A DNA stretch of 64,000 nucleotides from Hygrocybe punicea (lineage: Eukaryota > Basidiomycota > Agaricomycetes > Agaricales > Hygrophoraceae). Shown here in pieces: positions 42,001-57,000 of this stretch. Each line of letters starts with the position of its first letter. The stretch's first letter is position 1. The position numbers and the translations under genes are program-made. The notes under the pieces are model-generated. The model ran no database searches, was not told the DNA's origin, and saw only the letters and a program-made list of their open reading frames with translations. The stretch spans positions 7,502,001 through 7,566,000 of the forward strand of contig OY744463.1 of assembly GCA_963556145.1 (NCBI GenBank). Direction: 5' to 3'.

Positions 42001-45000
42001 CGACACAAATACAGCTGAGCCACTCGTGGACCGAGGAATTGCATGGAATTCTTTGGAATTGGTTGGAATTTGCACGGAATTGTCTTTTGAGCTTGCTGCA
42101 GTCGACACAAATACAGCTGAGCCACTCGTGGACCGAGGAATTGCACGGAATTGTTTGGAATTGGTTGGAATTTGCACGGAAGTGTCTTTTGAGCTCACAG
42201 GACACATCACAAATACAGCTGAGCCACTCGGAGAGCGAGGAATTGCATGGAATTCTTTGGAATTGGTTGGAATTTGCACGGAATTGTCTTTTGAGCTTGC
42301 TGCAGTCGACACAAATACAGCTGAGCCACTCGTGGACCGAGGAATTGCATGGAATTCTTTGGAATTGGTTGGAATTTGCACGGAATTGTCTTTTGAGCTT
42401 GCTGCAGTCGACACAAATACAGCTGAGCCACTCGTGGACCGAGGAATTGCACGGAATTGTTTGGAATTGGTTGGAATTTGCACGGAATTGTCTTTTGAGC
42501 TCACAGGACACATCACAAATACAGCTGAGCCACTCGGAGAGCGAGGAATTGCATGGAATTCTTTGGAATTGGTTGGAATTTGCACGGAATTGTCTTTTGA
42601 GCTTGCTGCAGTCGACACAAATACAGCTGAGCCACTCGTGGACCGAGGAATTGCACGGAATTGTTTGGAATTGGTTGGAATTTGCACGGAATTGTCTTTT
42701 GAGCTTGCTGCAGTCGACACAAATACAGCTGAGCCACTCGTGGACCGAGGAATTGCATGGAATTCTTTGGAATTGGTTGGAATTTGCACGGAATTGTCTT
42801 TTGAGCTTGCTGCAGTCGACACAAATACAGCTGAGCCACTCGTGGACCGAGGAATTGCACGGAATTGTTTGGAATTGGTTGGAATTTGCACGGAATTGTC
42901 TTTTGAGCTCACAGGACACATCACAAATACAGCTGAGCCACTCGGAGAGCGAGGAATTGCATGGAATTCTTTGGAATTGGTTGGAATTTGCACGGAATTG
43001 TCTTTTGAGCTTGCTGCAGTCGACACAAATACAGCTGAGCCACTCGTGGACCGAGGAATTGCACGGAATTGTTTGGAATTGGTTGGAATTTGCACGGAAT
43101 TGTCTTTTGAGCTCACAGGACACATCACAAATACAGCTGAGCCACTCGGAGAGCGAGGAATTGCATGGAATTCTTTGGAATTGGTTGGAATTTGCACGGA
43201 ATTGTCTTTTGAGCTTGCTGCAGTCGACACAAATACAGCTGAGCCACTCGTGGACCGAGGAATTGCATGGAATTCTTTGGAATTGGTTGGAATTTGCACG
43301 GAATTGTCTTTTGAGCTTGCTGCAGTCGACACAAATACAGCTGAGCCACTCGTGGACCGAGGAATTGCATGGAATTCTTTGGAATTGGTTGGAATTTGCA
43401 CGGAATTGTCTTTTGAGCTTGCTGCAGTCGACACAAATACAGCTGAGCCACTCGTGGACCGAGGAATTGCACGGAATTGTTTGGAATTGGTTGGAATTTG
43501 CACGGAATTGTCTTTTGAGCTCACAGGACACATCACAAATACAGCTGAGCCACTCGGAGAGCGAGGAATTGCATGGAATTCTTTGGAATTGGTTGGAATT
43601 TGCACGGAATTGTCTTTTGAGCTTGCTGCAGTCGACACAAATACAGCTGAGCCACTCGTGGACCGAGGAATTGCACGGAATTGTTTGGAATTGGTTGGAA
43701 TTTGCACGGAAGTGTCTTTTGAGCTCACAGGACACATCACAAATACAGCTGAGCCACTCGGAGAGCGAGGAATTGCATGGAATTCTTTGGAATTGGTTGG
43801 AATTTGCACGGAATTGTCTTTGGAGCTTGCTGCAGTCGACACAAATACAGCTGAGCCACTCGTGGACCGAGGAATTGCATGGAATTGTTTGGAATTGGTT
43901 GGAATTTGCACGGAATTGTCTTTTGAGCTTGCTGCAGTCGACACAAATACAGCTGAGCCACTCGTGGACCGAGGAATTGCACGGAATTGTTTGGAATTGG
44001 TTGGAATTTGCACGGAATTGTCTTTTGAGCTCACAGGACACATCACAAATACAGCTGAGCCACTCGGAGAGCGAGGAATTGCATGGAATTCTTTGGAATT
44101 GGTTGGAATTTGCACGGAATTGTCTTTTGAGCTCACAGGACACATCACAAATACAGCTGAGCCACTCGGAGAGCGAGGAATTGCATGGAATTCTTTGGAA
44201 TTGGTTGGAATTTGCACGGAATTGTCTTTTGAGCTTGCTGCAGTCGACACAAATACAGCTGAGCCACTCGTGGACCGAGGAATTGCACGGAATTGTTTGG
44301 AATTGGTTGGAATTTGCACGGAATTGTCTTTTGAGCTCACAGGACACATCACAAATACAGCTGAGCCACTCGGAGAGCGAGGAATTGCATGGAATTCTTT
44401 GGAATTGGTTGGAATTTGCACGGAATTGTCTTTTGAGCTTGCTGCAGTCGACACAAATACAGCTGAGCCACTCGTGGACCGAGGAATTGCACGGAATTGT
44501 TTGGAATTGGTTGGAATTTGCACGGAATTGTCTTTTGAGCTCACAGGACACATCACAAATACAGCTGAGCCACTCGGAGAGCGAGGAATTGCATGGAATT
44601 CTTTGGAATTGGTTGGAATTTGCACGGAATTGTCTTTTGAGCTTGCTGCAGTCGACACAAATACAGCTGAGCCACTCGTGGACCGAGGAATTGCACGGAA
44701 TTGTTTGGAATTGGTTGGAATTTGCACGGAATTGTCTTTTGAGCTCACAGGACACATCACAAATACAGCTGAGCCACTCGGAGAGCGAGGAATTGCATGG
44801 AATTCTTTGGAATTGGTTGGAATTTGCACGGAATTGTCTTTTGAGCTTGCTGCAGTCGACACAAATACAGCTGAGCCACTCGTGGACCGAGGAATTGCAC
44901 GGAATTGTTTGGAATTGGTTGGAATTTGCACGGAATTGTCTTTTGAGCTCACAGGACACATCACAAATACAGCTGAGCCACTCGGAGAGCGAGGAATTGC

Positions 45001-48000
45001 ATGGAATTCTTTGGAATTGGTTGGAATTTGCACGGAATTGTCTTTTGAGCTTGCTGCAGTCGACACAAATACAGCTGAGCCACTCGTGGACCGAGGAATT
45101 GCATGGAATTGTTTGGAATTGGTTGGAATTTGCACGGAATTGTCTTTTGAGCTTGCTGCAGTCGACACAAATACAGCTGAGCCACTCGTGGACCGAGGAA
45201 TTGCATGGAATTGTTTGGAATTGGTTGGAATTTGCACGGAATTGTCTTTTGAGCTTGCTGCAGTCGACACAAATACAGCTGAGCCACTCGTGGACCGAGG
45301 AATTGCACGGAATTGTTTGGAATTGGTTGGAATTTGCACGGAATTGACTTTTGAGCTCACAGGACACATCACAAATACAGCTGAGCCACTCGGAGAGCGA
45401 GGAATTGCATGGAATTCTTTGGAATTGGTTGGAATTTGCACGGAATTGTCTTTTGAGCTTGCTGCAGTCGACACAAATACAGCTGAGCCACTCGTGGACC
45501 GAGGAATTGCATGGAATTGTTTGGAATTGGTTGGAATTTGCACGGAATTGTCTTTTGAGCTTGCTGCAGTCGACACAAATACAGCTGAGCCACTCGTGGA
45601 CCGAGGAATTGCATGGAATTGTTTGGAATTGGTTGGAATTTGCACGGAATTGTCTTTTGAGCTTGCTGCAGTCGACACAAATACAGCTGAGCCACTCGTG
45701 GACCGAGGAATTGCACGGAATTGTTTGGAATTGGTTGGAATTTGCACGGAATTGTCTTTTGAGCTCACAGGACACATCACAAATACAGCTGAGCCACTCG
45801 GAGAGCGAGGAATTGCATGGAATTCTTTGGAATTGGTTGGAATTTGCACGGAATTGTCTTTTGAGCTTGCTGCAGTCGACACAAATACAGCTGAGCCACT
45901 CGTGGACCGAGGAATTGCATGGAATTGTTTGGAATTGGTTGGAATTTGCACGGAATTGTCTTTTGAGCTTGCTGCAGTCGACACAAATACAGCTGAGCCA
46001 CTCGTGGACCGAGGAATTGCATGGAATTGTTTGGAATTGGTTGGAATTTGCACGGAATTGTCTTTTGAGCTTGCTGCAGTCGACACAAATACAGCTGAGC
46101 CACTCGTGGACCGAGGAATTGCATGGAATTGTTTGGAATTGGTTGGAATTTGCACGGAATTGTCTTTTGAGCTTGCTGCAGTCGACACAAATACAGCTGA
46201 GCCACTCGTGGACCGAGGAATTGCACGGAATTGTTTGGAATTGGTTGGAATTTGCACGGAATTGACTTTTGAGCTCACAGGACACATCACAAATACAGCT
46301 GAGCCACTCGGAGAGCGAGGAATTGCATGGAATTCTTTGGAATTGGTTGGAATTTGCACGGAATTGTCTTTTGAGCTTGCTGCAGTCGACACAAATACAG
46401 CTGAGCCACTCGTGGACCGAGGAATTGCACGGAATTGTTTGGAATTGGTTGGAATTTGCACGGAATTGTCTTTTGAGCTCACAGGACACATCACAAATAC
46501 AGCTGAGCCACTCGGAGAGCGAGGAATTGCATGGAATTCTTTGGAATTGGTTGGAATTTGCACGGAATTGTCTTTTGAGCTTGCTGCAGTCGACACAAAT
46601 ACAGCTGAGCCACTCGTGGACCGAGGAATTGCACGGAATTGTTTGGAATTGGTTGGAATTTGCACGGAATTGTCTTTTGAGCTCACAGGACACATCACAA
46701 ATACAGCTGAGCCACTCGTGGACCGAGGAATTGCACGGAATTGTTTGGAATTGGTTGGAATTTGCACGGAATTGTCTTTTGAGCTCACAGGACACATCAC
46801 AAATACAGCTGAGCCACTCGTGGACCGAGGAATTGCACGGAATTGTTTGGAATTGGTTGGAATTTGCACGGAATTGTCTTTTGAGCTCACAGGACACATC
46901 ACAAATACAGCTGAGCCACTCGGAGAGCGAGGAATTGCATGGAATTCTTTGGAATTGGTTGGAATTTGCACGGAATTGTCTTTTGAGCTTGCTGCAGTCG
47001 ACACAAATACAGCTGAGCCACTCGTGGACCGAGGAATTGCACGGAATTGTTTGGAATTGGTTGGAATTTGCACGGAATTGTCTTTTGAGCTCACAGGACA
47101 CATCACAAATACAGCTGAGCCACTCGGAGAGCGAGGAATTGCATGGAATTCTTTGGAATTGGTTGGAATTTGCACGGAATTGTCTTTTGAGCTTGCTGCA
47201 GTCGACACAAATACAGCTGAGCCACTCGTGGACCGAGGAATTGCATGGAATTGTTTGGAATTGGTTGGAATTTGCACGGAATTGTCTTTTGAGCTTGCTG
47301 CAGTCGACACAAATACAGCTGAGCCACTCGTGGACCGAGGAATTGCATGGAATTGTTTGGAATTGGTTGGAATTTGCACGGAATTGTCTTTTGAGCTTGC
47401 TGCAGTCGACACAAATACAGCTGAGCCACTCGTGGACCGAGGAATTGCACGGAATTGTTTGGAATTGGTTGGAATTTGCACGGAATTGACTTTTGAGCTC
47501 ACAGGACACATCACAAATACAGCTGAGCCACTCGGAGAGCGAGGAATTGCATGGAATTGTTTGGAATTGGTTGGAATTTGCACGGAATTGTCTTTTGAGC
47601 TTGCTGCAGTCGACACAAATACAGCTGAGCCACTCGTGGACCGAGGAATTGCACGGAATTGTTTGGAATTGGTTGGAATTTGCACGGAATTGACTTTTGA
47701 GCTCACAGGACACATCACAAATACAGCTGAGCCACTCGGAGAGCGAGGAATTGCATGGAATTCTTTGGAATTGGTTGGAATTTGCACGGAATTGTCTTTT
47801 GAGCTTGCTGCAGTCGACACAAATACAGCTGAGCCACTCGTGGACCGAGGAATTGCACGGAATTGTTTGGAATTGGTTGGAATTTGCACGGAATTGTCTT
47901 TTGAGCTCACAGGACACATCACAAATACAGCTGAGCCACTCGGAGAGCGAGGAATTGCATGGAATTCTTTGGAATTGGTTGGAATTTGCACGGAATTGTC

Positions 48001-51000
48001 TTTTGAGCTTGCTGCAGTCGACACAAATACAGCTGAGCCACTCGTGGACCGAGGAATTGCATGGAATTGTTTGGAATTGGTTGGAATTTGCACGGAATTG
48101 TCTTTTGAGCTTGCTGCAGTCGACACAAATACAGCTGAGCCACTCGTGGACCGAGGAATTGCATGGAATTGTTTGGAATTGGTTGGAATTTGCACGGAAT
48201 TGTCTTTTGAGCTTGCTGCAGTCGACACAAATACAGCTGAGCCACTCGTGGACCGAGGAATTGCACGGAATTGTTTGGAATTGGTTGGAATTTGCACGGA
48301 ATTGACTTTTGAGCTCACAGGACACATCACAAATACAGCTGAGCCACTCGGAGAGCGAGGAATTGCATGGAATTGTTTGGAATTGGTTGGAATTTGCACG
48401 GAATTGTCTTTTGAGCTTGCTGCAGTCGACACAAATACAGCTGAGCCACTCGTGGACCGAGGAATTGCACGGAATTGTTTGGAATTGGTTGGAATTTGCA
48501 CGGAATTGACTTTTGAGCTCACAGGACACATCACAAATACAGCTGAGCCACTCGGAGAGCGAGGAATTGCATGGAATTCTTTGGAATTGGTTGGAATTTG
48601 CACGGAATTGTCTTTTGAGCTTGCTGCAGTCGACACAAATACAGCTGAGCCACTCGTGGACCGAGGAATTGCACGGAATTGTTTGGAATTGGTTGGAATT
48701 TGCACGGAATTGTCTTTTGAGCTCACAGGACACATCACAAATACAGCTGAGCCACTCGTGGACCGAGGAATTGCACGGAATTGTTTGGAATTGGTTGGAA
48801 TTTGCACGGAATTGACTTTTGAGCTCACAGGACACATCACAAATACAGCTGAGCCACTCGGAGAGCGAGGAATTGCATGGAATTCTTTGGAATTGGTTGG
48901 AATTTGCACGGAATTGTCTTTTGAGCTTGCTGCAGTCGACACAAATACAGCTGAGCCACTCGTGGACCGAGGAATTGCACGGAATTGTTTGGAATTGGTT
49001 GGAATTTGCACGGAATTGTCTTTTGAGCTCACAGGACACATCACAAATACAGCTGAGCCACTCGGAGAGCGAGGAATTGCATGGAATTCTTTGGAATTGG
49101 TTGGAATTTGCACGGAATTGTCTTTTGAGCTTGCTGCAGTCGACACAAATACAGCTGAGCCACTCGTGGACCGAGGAATTGCACGGAATTGTTTGGAATT
49201 GGTTGGAATTTGCACGGAATTGTCTTTTGAGCTCACAGGACACATCACAAATACAGCTGAGCCACTCGTGGACCGAGGAATTGCACGGAATTGTTTGGAA
49301 TTGGTTGGAATTTGCACGGAATTGTCTTTTGAGCTCACAGGACACATCACAAATACAGCTGAGCCACTCGGAGAGCGAGGAATTGCATGGAATTCTTTGG
49401 AATTGGTTGGAATTTGCACGGAATTGTCTTTTGAGCTTGCTGCAGTCGACACAAATACAGCTGAGCCACTCGTGGACCGAGGAATTGCACGGAATTGTTT
49501 GGAATTGGTTGGAATTTGCACGGAATTGTCTTTTGAGCTCACAGGACACATCACAAATACAGCTGAGCCACTCGGAGAGCGAGGAATTGCATGGAATTCT
49601 TTGGAATTGGTTGGAATTTGCACGGAATTGTCTTTTGAGCTTGCTGCAGTCGACACAAATACAGCTGAGCCACTCGTGGACCGAGGAATTGCATGGAATT
49701 GTTTGGAATTGGTTGGAATTTGCACGGAATTGTCTTTTGAGCTTGCTGCAGTCGACACAAATACAGCTGAGCCACTCGTGGACCGAGGAATTGCATGGAA
49801 TTGTTTGGAATTGGTTGGAATTTGCACGGAATTGTCTTTTGAGCTTGCTGCAGTCGACACAAATACAGCTGAGCCACTCGTGGACCGAGGAATTGCACGG
49901 AATTGTTTGGAATTGGTTGGAATTTGCACGGAATTGACTTTTGAGCTCACAGGACACATCACAAATACAGCTGAGCCACTCGGAGAGCGAGGAATTGCAT
50001 GGAATTGTTTGGAATTGGTTGGAATTTGCACGGAATTGTCTTTTGAGCTTGCTGCAGTCGACACAAATACAGCTGAGCCACTCGTGGACCGAGGAATTGC
50101 ACGGAATTGTTTGGAATTGGTTGGAATTTGCACGGAATTGACTTTTGAGCTCACAGGACACATCACAAATACAGCTGAGCCACTCGGAGAGCGAGGAATT
50201 GCATGGAATTCTTTGGAATTGGTTGGAATTTGCACGGAATTGTCTTTTGAGCTTGCTGCAGTCGACACAAATACAGCTGAGCCACTCGTGGACCGAGGAA
50301 TTGCACGGAATTGTTTGGAATTGGTTGGAATTTGCACGGAATTGTCTTTTGAGCTCACAGGACACATCACAAATACAGCTGAGCCACTCGGAGAGCGAGG
50401 AATTGCATGGAATTCTTTGGAATTGGTTGGAATTTGCACGGAATTGTCTTTTGAGCTTGCTGCAGTCGACACAAATACAGCTGAGCCACTCGTGGACCGA
50501 GGAATTGCACGGAATTGTTTGGAATTGGTTGGAATTTGCACGGAATTGTCTTTTGAGCTCACAGGACACATCACAAATACAGCTGAGCCACTCGTGGACC
50601 GAGGAATTGCACGGAATTGTTTGGAATTGGTTGGAATTTGCACGGAATTGTCTTTTGAGCTCACAGGACACATCACAAATACAGCTGAGCCACTCGGAGA
50701 GCGAGGAATTGCATGGAATTCTTTGGAATTGGTTGGAATTTGCACGGAATTGTCTTTTGAGCTTGCTGCAGTCGACACAAATACAGCTGAGCCACTCGTG
50801 GACCGAGGAATTGCACGGAATTGTTTGGAATTGGTTGGAATTTGCACGGAATTGTCTTTTGAGCTCACAGGACACATCACAAATACAGCTGAGCCACTCG
50901 TGGACCGAGGAATTGCACGGAATTGTTTGGAATTGGTTGGAATTTGCACGGAATTGACTTTTGAGCTCACAGGACACATCACAAATACAGCTGAGCCACT

Positions 51001-54000
51001 CGGAGAGCGAGGAATTGCATGGAATTCTTTGGAATTGGTTGGAATTTGCACGGAATTGTCTTTTGAGCTTGCTGCAGTCGACACAAATACAGCTGAGCCA
51101 CTCGTGGACCGAGGAATTGCACGGAATTGTTTGGAATTGGTTGGAATTTGCACGGAATTGTCTTTTGAGCTCACAGGACACATCACAAATACAGCTGAGC
51201 CACTCGGAGAGCGAGGAATTGCATGGAATTCTTTGGAATTGGTTGGAATTTGCACGGAATTGTCTTTTGAGCTTGCTGCAGTCGACACAAATACAGCTGA
51301 GCCACTCGTGGACCGAGGAATTGCACGGAATTGTTTGGAATTGGTTGGAATTTGCACGGAATTGTCTTTTGAGCTCACAGGACACATCACAAATACAGCT
51401 GAGCCACTCGTGGACCGAGGAATTGCACGGAATTGTTTGGAATTGGTTGGAATTTGCACGGAATTGTCTTTTGAGCTCACAGGACACATCACAAATACAG
51501 CTGAGCCACTCGGAGAGCGAGGAATTGCATGGAATTCTTTGGAATTGGTTGGAATTTGCACGGAATTGTCTTTTGAGCTTGCTGCAGTCGACACAAATAC
51601 AGCTGAGCCACTCGTGGACCGAGGAATTGCACGGAATTGTTTGGAATTGGTTGGAATTTGCACGGAATTGTCTTTTGAGCTCACAGGACACATCACAAAT
51701 ACAGCTGAGCCACTCGGAGAGCGAGGAATTGCATGGAATTCTTTGGAATTGGTTGGAATTTGCACGGAATTGTCTTTTGAGCTTGCTGCAGTCGACACAA
51801 ATACAGCTGAGCCACTCGTGGACCGAGGAATTGCATGGAATTGTTTGGAATTGGTTGGAATTTGCACGGAATTGTCTTTTGAGCTTGCTGCAGTCGACAC
51901 AAATACAGCTGAGCCACTCGTGGACCGAGGAATTGCATGGAATTGTTTGGAATTGGTTGGAATTTGCACGGAATTGTCTTTTGAGCTTGCTGCAGTCGAC
52001 ACAAATACAGCTGAGCCACTCGTGGACCGAGGAATTGCACGGAATTGTTTGGAATTGGTTGGAATTTGCACGGAATTGACTTTTGAGCTCACAGGACACA
52101 TCACAAATACAGCTGAGCCACTCGGAGAGCGAGGAATTGCATGGAATTCTTTGGAATTGGTTGGAATTTGCACGGAATTGTCTTTTGAGCTTGCTGCAGT
52201 CGACACAAATACAGCTGAGCCACTCGTGGACCGAGGAATTGCATGGAATTGTTTGGAATTGGTTGGAATTTGCACGGAATTGTCTTTTGAGCTTGCTGCA
52301 GTCGACACAAATACAGCTGAGCCACTCGTGGACCGAGGAATTGCACGGAATTGTTTGGAATTGGTTGGAATTTGCACGGAATTGACTTTTGAGCTCACAG
52401 GACACATCACAAATACAGCTGAGCCACTCGGAGAGCGAGGAATTGCATGGAATTGTTTGGAATTGGTTGGAATTTGCACGGAATTGTCTTTTGAGCTTGC
52501 TGCAGTCGACACAAATACAGCTGAGCCACTCGTGGACCGAGGAATTGCACGGAATTGTTTGGAATTGGTTGGAATTTGCACGGAATTGACTTTTGAGCTC
52601 ACAGGACACATCACAAATACAGCTGAGCCACTCGGAGAGCGAGGAATTGCATGGAATTCTTTGGAATTGGTTGGAATTTGCACGGAATTGTCTTTTGAGC
52701 TTGCTGCAGTCGACACAAATACAGCTGAGCCACTCGTGGACCGAGGAATTGCACGGAATTGTTTGGAATTGGTTGGAATTTGCACGGAATTGTCTTTTGA
52801 GCTCACAGGACACATCACAAATACAGCTGAGCCACTCGGAGAGCGAGGAATTGCATGGAATTCTTTGGAATTGGTTGGAATTTGCACGGAATTGTCTTTT
52901 GAGCTTGCTGCAGTCGACACAAATACAGCTGAGCCACTCGTGGACCGAGGAATTGCACGGAATTGTTTGGAATTGGTTGGAATTTGCACGGAATTGACTT
53001 TTGAGCTCACAGGACACATCACAAATACAGCTGAGCCACTCGGAGAGCGAGGAATTGCATGGAATTCTTTGGAATTGGTTGGAATTTGCACGGAATTGTC
53101 TTTTGAGCTTGCTGCAGTCGACACAAATACAGCTGAGCCACTCGTGGACCGAGGAATTGCATGGAATTGTTTGGAATTGGTTGGAATTTGCACGGAATTG
53201 TCTTTTGAGCTCACAGGACACATCACAAATACAGCTGAGCCACTCGGAGAGCGAGGAATTGCATGGAATTCTTTGGAATTGGTTGGAATTTGCACGGAAT
53301 TGTCTTTTGAGCTTGCTGCAGTCGACACAAATACAGCTGAGCCACTCGTGGACCGAGGAATTGCACGGAATTGTTTGGAATTGGTTGGAATTTGCACGGA
53401 ATTGTCTTTTGAGCTCACAGGACACATCACAAATACAGCTGAGCCACTCGTGGACCGAGGAATTGCACGGAATTGTTTGGAATTGGTTGGAATTTGCACG
53501 GAATTGTCTTTTGAGCTCACAGGACACATCACAAATACAGCTGAGCCACTCGGAGAGCGAGGAATTGCATGGAATTCTTTGGAATTGGTTGGAATTTGCA
53601 CGGAATTGTCTTTTGAGCTTGCTGCAGTCGACACAAATACAGCTGAGCCACTCGTGGACCGAGGAATTGCACGGAATTGTTTGGAATTGGTTGGAATTTG
53701 CACGGAATTGTCTTTTGAGCTCACAGGACACATCACAAATACAGCTGAGCCACTCGGAGAGCGAGGAATTGCATGGAATTCTTTGGAATTGGTTGGAATT
53801 TGCACGGAATTGTCTTTTGAGCTTGCTGCAGTCGACACAAATACAGCTGAGCCACTCGTGGACCGAGGAATTGCATGGAATTGTTTGGAATTGGTTGGAA
53901 TTTGCACGGAATTGTCTTTTGAGCTTGCTGCAGTCGACACAAATACAGCTGAGCCACTCGTGGACCGAGGAATTGCATGGAATTGTTTGGAATTGGTTGG

Positions 54001-57000
54001 AATTTGCACGGAATTGTCTTTTGAGCTTGCTGCAGTCGACACAAATACAGCTGAGCCACTCGTGGACCGAGGAATTGCACGGAATTGTTTGGAATTGGTT
54101 GGAATTTGCACGGAATTGACTTTTGAGCTCACAGGACACATCACAAATACAGCTGAGCCACTCGGAGAGCGAGGAATTGCATGGAATTGTTTGGAATTGG
54201 TTGGAATTTGCACGGAATTGTCTTTTGAGCTTGCTGCAGTCGACACAAATACAGCTGAGCCACTCGTGGACCGAGGAATTGCACGGAATTGTTTGGAATT
54301 GGTTGGAATTTGCACGGAATTGACTTTTGAGCTCACAGGACACATCACAAATACAGCTGAGCCACTCGGAGAGCGAGGAATTGCATGGAATTCTTTGGAA
54401 TTGGTTGGAATTTGCACGGAATTGTCTTTTGAGCTTGCTGCAGTCGACACAAATACAGCTGAGCCACTCGTGGACCGAGGAATTGCACGGAATTGTTTGG
54501 AATTGGTTGGAATTTGCACGGAATTGTCTTTTGAGCTCACAGGACACATCACAAATACAGCTGAGCCACTCGGAGAGCGAGGAATTGCATGGAATTCTTT
54601 GGAATTGGTTGGAATTTGCACGGAATTGTCTTTTGAGCTTGCTGCAGTCGACACAAATACAGCTGAGCCACTCGTGGACCGAGGAATTGCATGGAATTGT
54701 TTGGAATTGGTTGGAATTTGCACGGAATTGTCTTTTGAGCTTGCTGCAGTCGACACAAATACAGCTGAGCCACTCGTGGACCGAGGAATTGCATGGAATT
54801 GTTTGGAATTGGTTGGAATTTGCACGGAATTGTCTTTTGAGCTTGCTGCAGTCGACACAAATACAGCTGAGCCACTCGTGGACCGAGGAATTGCACGGAA
54901 TTGTTTGGAATTGGTTGGAATTTGCACGGAATTGACTTTTGAGCTCACAGGACACATCACAAATACAGCTGAGCCACTCGGAGAGCGAGGAATTGCATGG
55001 AATTGTTTGGAATTGGTTGGAATTTGCACGGAATTGTCTTTTGAGCTTGCTGCAGTCGACACAAATACAGCTGAGCCACTCGTGGACCGAGGAATTGCAC
55101 GGAATTGTTTGGAATTGGTTGGAATTTGCACGGAATTGACTTTTGAGCTCACAGGACACATCACAAATACAGCTGAGCCACTCGGAGAGCGAGGAATTGC
55201 ATGGAATTCTTTGGAATTGGTTGGAATTTGCACGGAATTGTCTTTTGAGCTTGCTGCAGTCGACACAAATACAGCTGAGCCACTCGTGGACCGAGGAATT
55301 GCACGGAATTGTTTGGAATTGGTTGGAATTTGCACGGAATTGTCTTTTGAGCTCACAGGACACATCACAAATACAGCTGAGCCACTCGGAGAGCGAGGAA
55401 TTGCATGGAATTCTTTGGAATTGGTTGGAATTTGCACGGAATTGTCTTTTGAGCTTGCTGCAGTCGACACAAATACAGCTGAGCCACTCGTGGACCGAGG
55501 AATTGCACGGAATTGTTTGGAATTGGTTGGAATTTGCACGGAATTGTCTTTTGAGCTCACAGGACACATCACAAATACAGCTGAGCCACTCGTGGACCGA
55601 GGAATTGCACGGAATTGTTTGGAATTGGTTGGAATTTGCACGGAATTGTCTTTTGAGCTCACAGGACACATCACAAATACAGCTGAGCCACTCGGAGAGC
55701 GAGGAATTGCATGGAATTGTTTGGAATTGGTTGGAATTTGCACGGAATTGTCTTTTGAGCTTGCTGCAGTCGACACAAATACAGCTGAGCCACTCGTGGA
55801 CCGAGGAATTGCATGGAATTGTTTGGAATTGGTTGGAATTTGCACGGAATTGTCTTTTGAGCTTGCTGCAGTCGACACAAATACAGCTGAGCCACTCGTG
55901 GACCGAGGAATTGCACGGAATTGTTTGGAATTGGTTGGAATTTGCACGGAATTGACTTTTGAGCTCACAGGACACATCACAAATACAGCTGAGCCACTCG
56001 GAGAGCGAGGAATTGCATGGAATTGTTTGGAATTGGTTGGAATTTGCACGGAATTGTCTTTTGAGCTTGCTGCAGTCGACACAAATACAGCTGAGCCACT
56101 CGTGGACCGAGGAATTGCACGGAATTGTTTGGAATTGGTTGGAATTTGCACGGAATTGACTTTTGAGCTCACAGGACACATCACAAATACAGCTGAGCCA
56201 CTCGGAGAGCGAGGAATTGCATGGAATTCTTTGGAATTGGTTGGAATTTGCACGGAATTGTCTTTTGAGCTTGCTGCAGTCGACACAAATACAGCTGAGC
56301 CACTCGTGGACCGAGGAATTGCACGGAATTGTTTGGAATTGGTTGGAATTTGCACGGAATTGTCTTTTGAGCTCACAGGACACATCACAAATACAGCTGA
56401 GCCACTCGGAGAGCGAGGAATTGCATGGAATTCTTTGGAATTGGTTGGAATTTGCACGGAATTGTCTTTTGAGCTTGCTGCAGTCGACACAAATACAGCT
56501 GAGCCACTCGTGGACCGAGGAATTGCACGGAATTGTTTGGAATTGGTTGGAATTTGCACGGAATTGTCTTTTGAGCTCACAGGACACATCACAAATACAG
56601 CTGAGCCACTCGTGGACCGAGGAATTGCACGGAATTGTTTGGAATTGGTTGGAATTTGCACGGAATTGTCTTTTGAGCTCACAGGACACATCACAAATAC
56701 AGCTGAGCCACTCGGAGAGCGAGGAATTGCATGGAATTGTTTGGAATTGGTTGGAATTTGCACGGAATTGTCTTTTGAGCTTGCTGCAGTCGACACAAAT
56801 ACAGCTGAGCCACTCGTGGACCGAGGAATTGCACGGAATTGTTTGGAATTGGTTGGAATTTGCACGGAATTGACTTTTGAGCTCACAGGACACATCACAA
56901 ATACAGCTGAGCCACTCGGAGAGCGAGGAATTGCATGGAATTCTTTGGAATTGGTTGGAATTTGCACGGAATTGTCTTTTGAGCTTGCTGCAGTCGACAC

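Noticed and set aside
34947..45347. Very long forward-frame-3 ORFs (up to 3,466 codons here; 3,244 at 25,209-34,943) as giant genes
   Set aside because: They begin at TTG, contain no in-frame ATG, and their ends are set by recurring TAG or TGA monomer variants. The same frame is broken 22 times by TAG and 28 times by TGA elsewhere.
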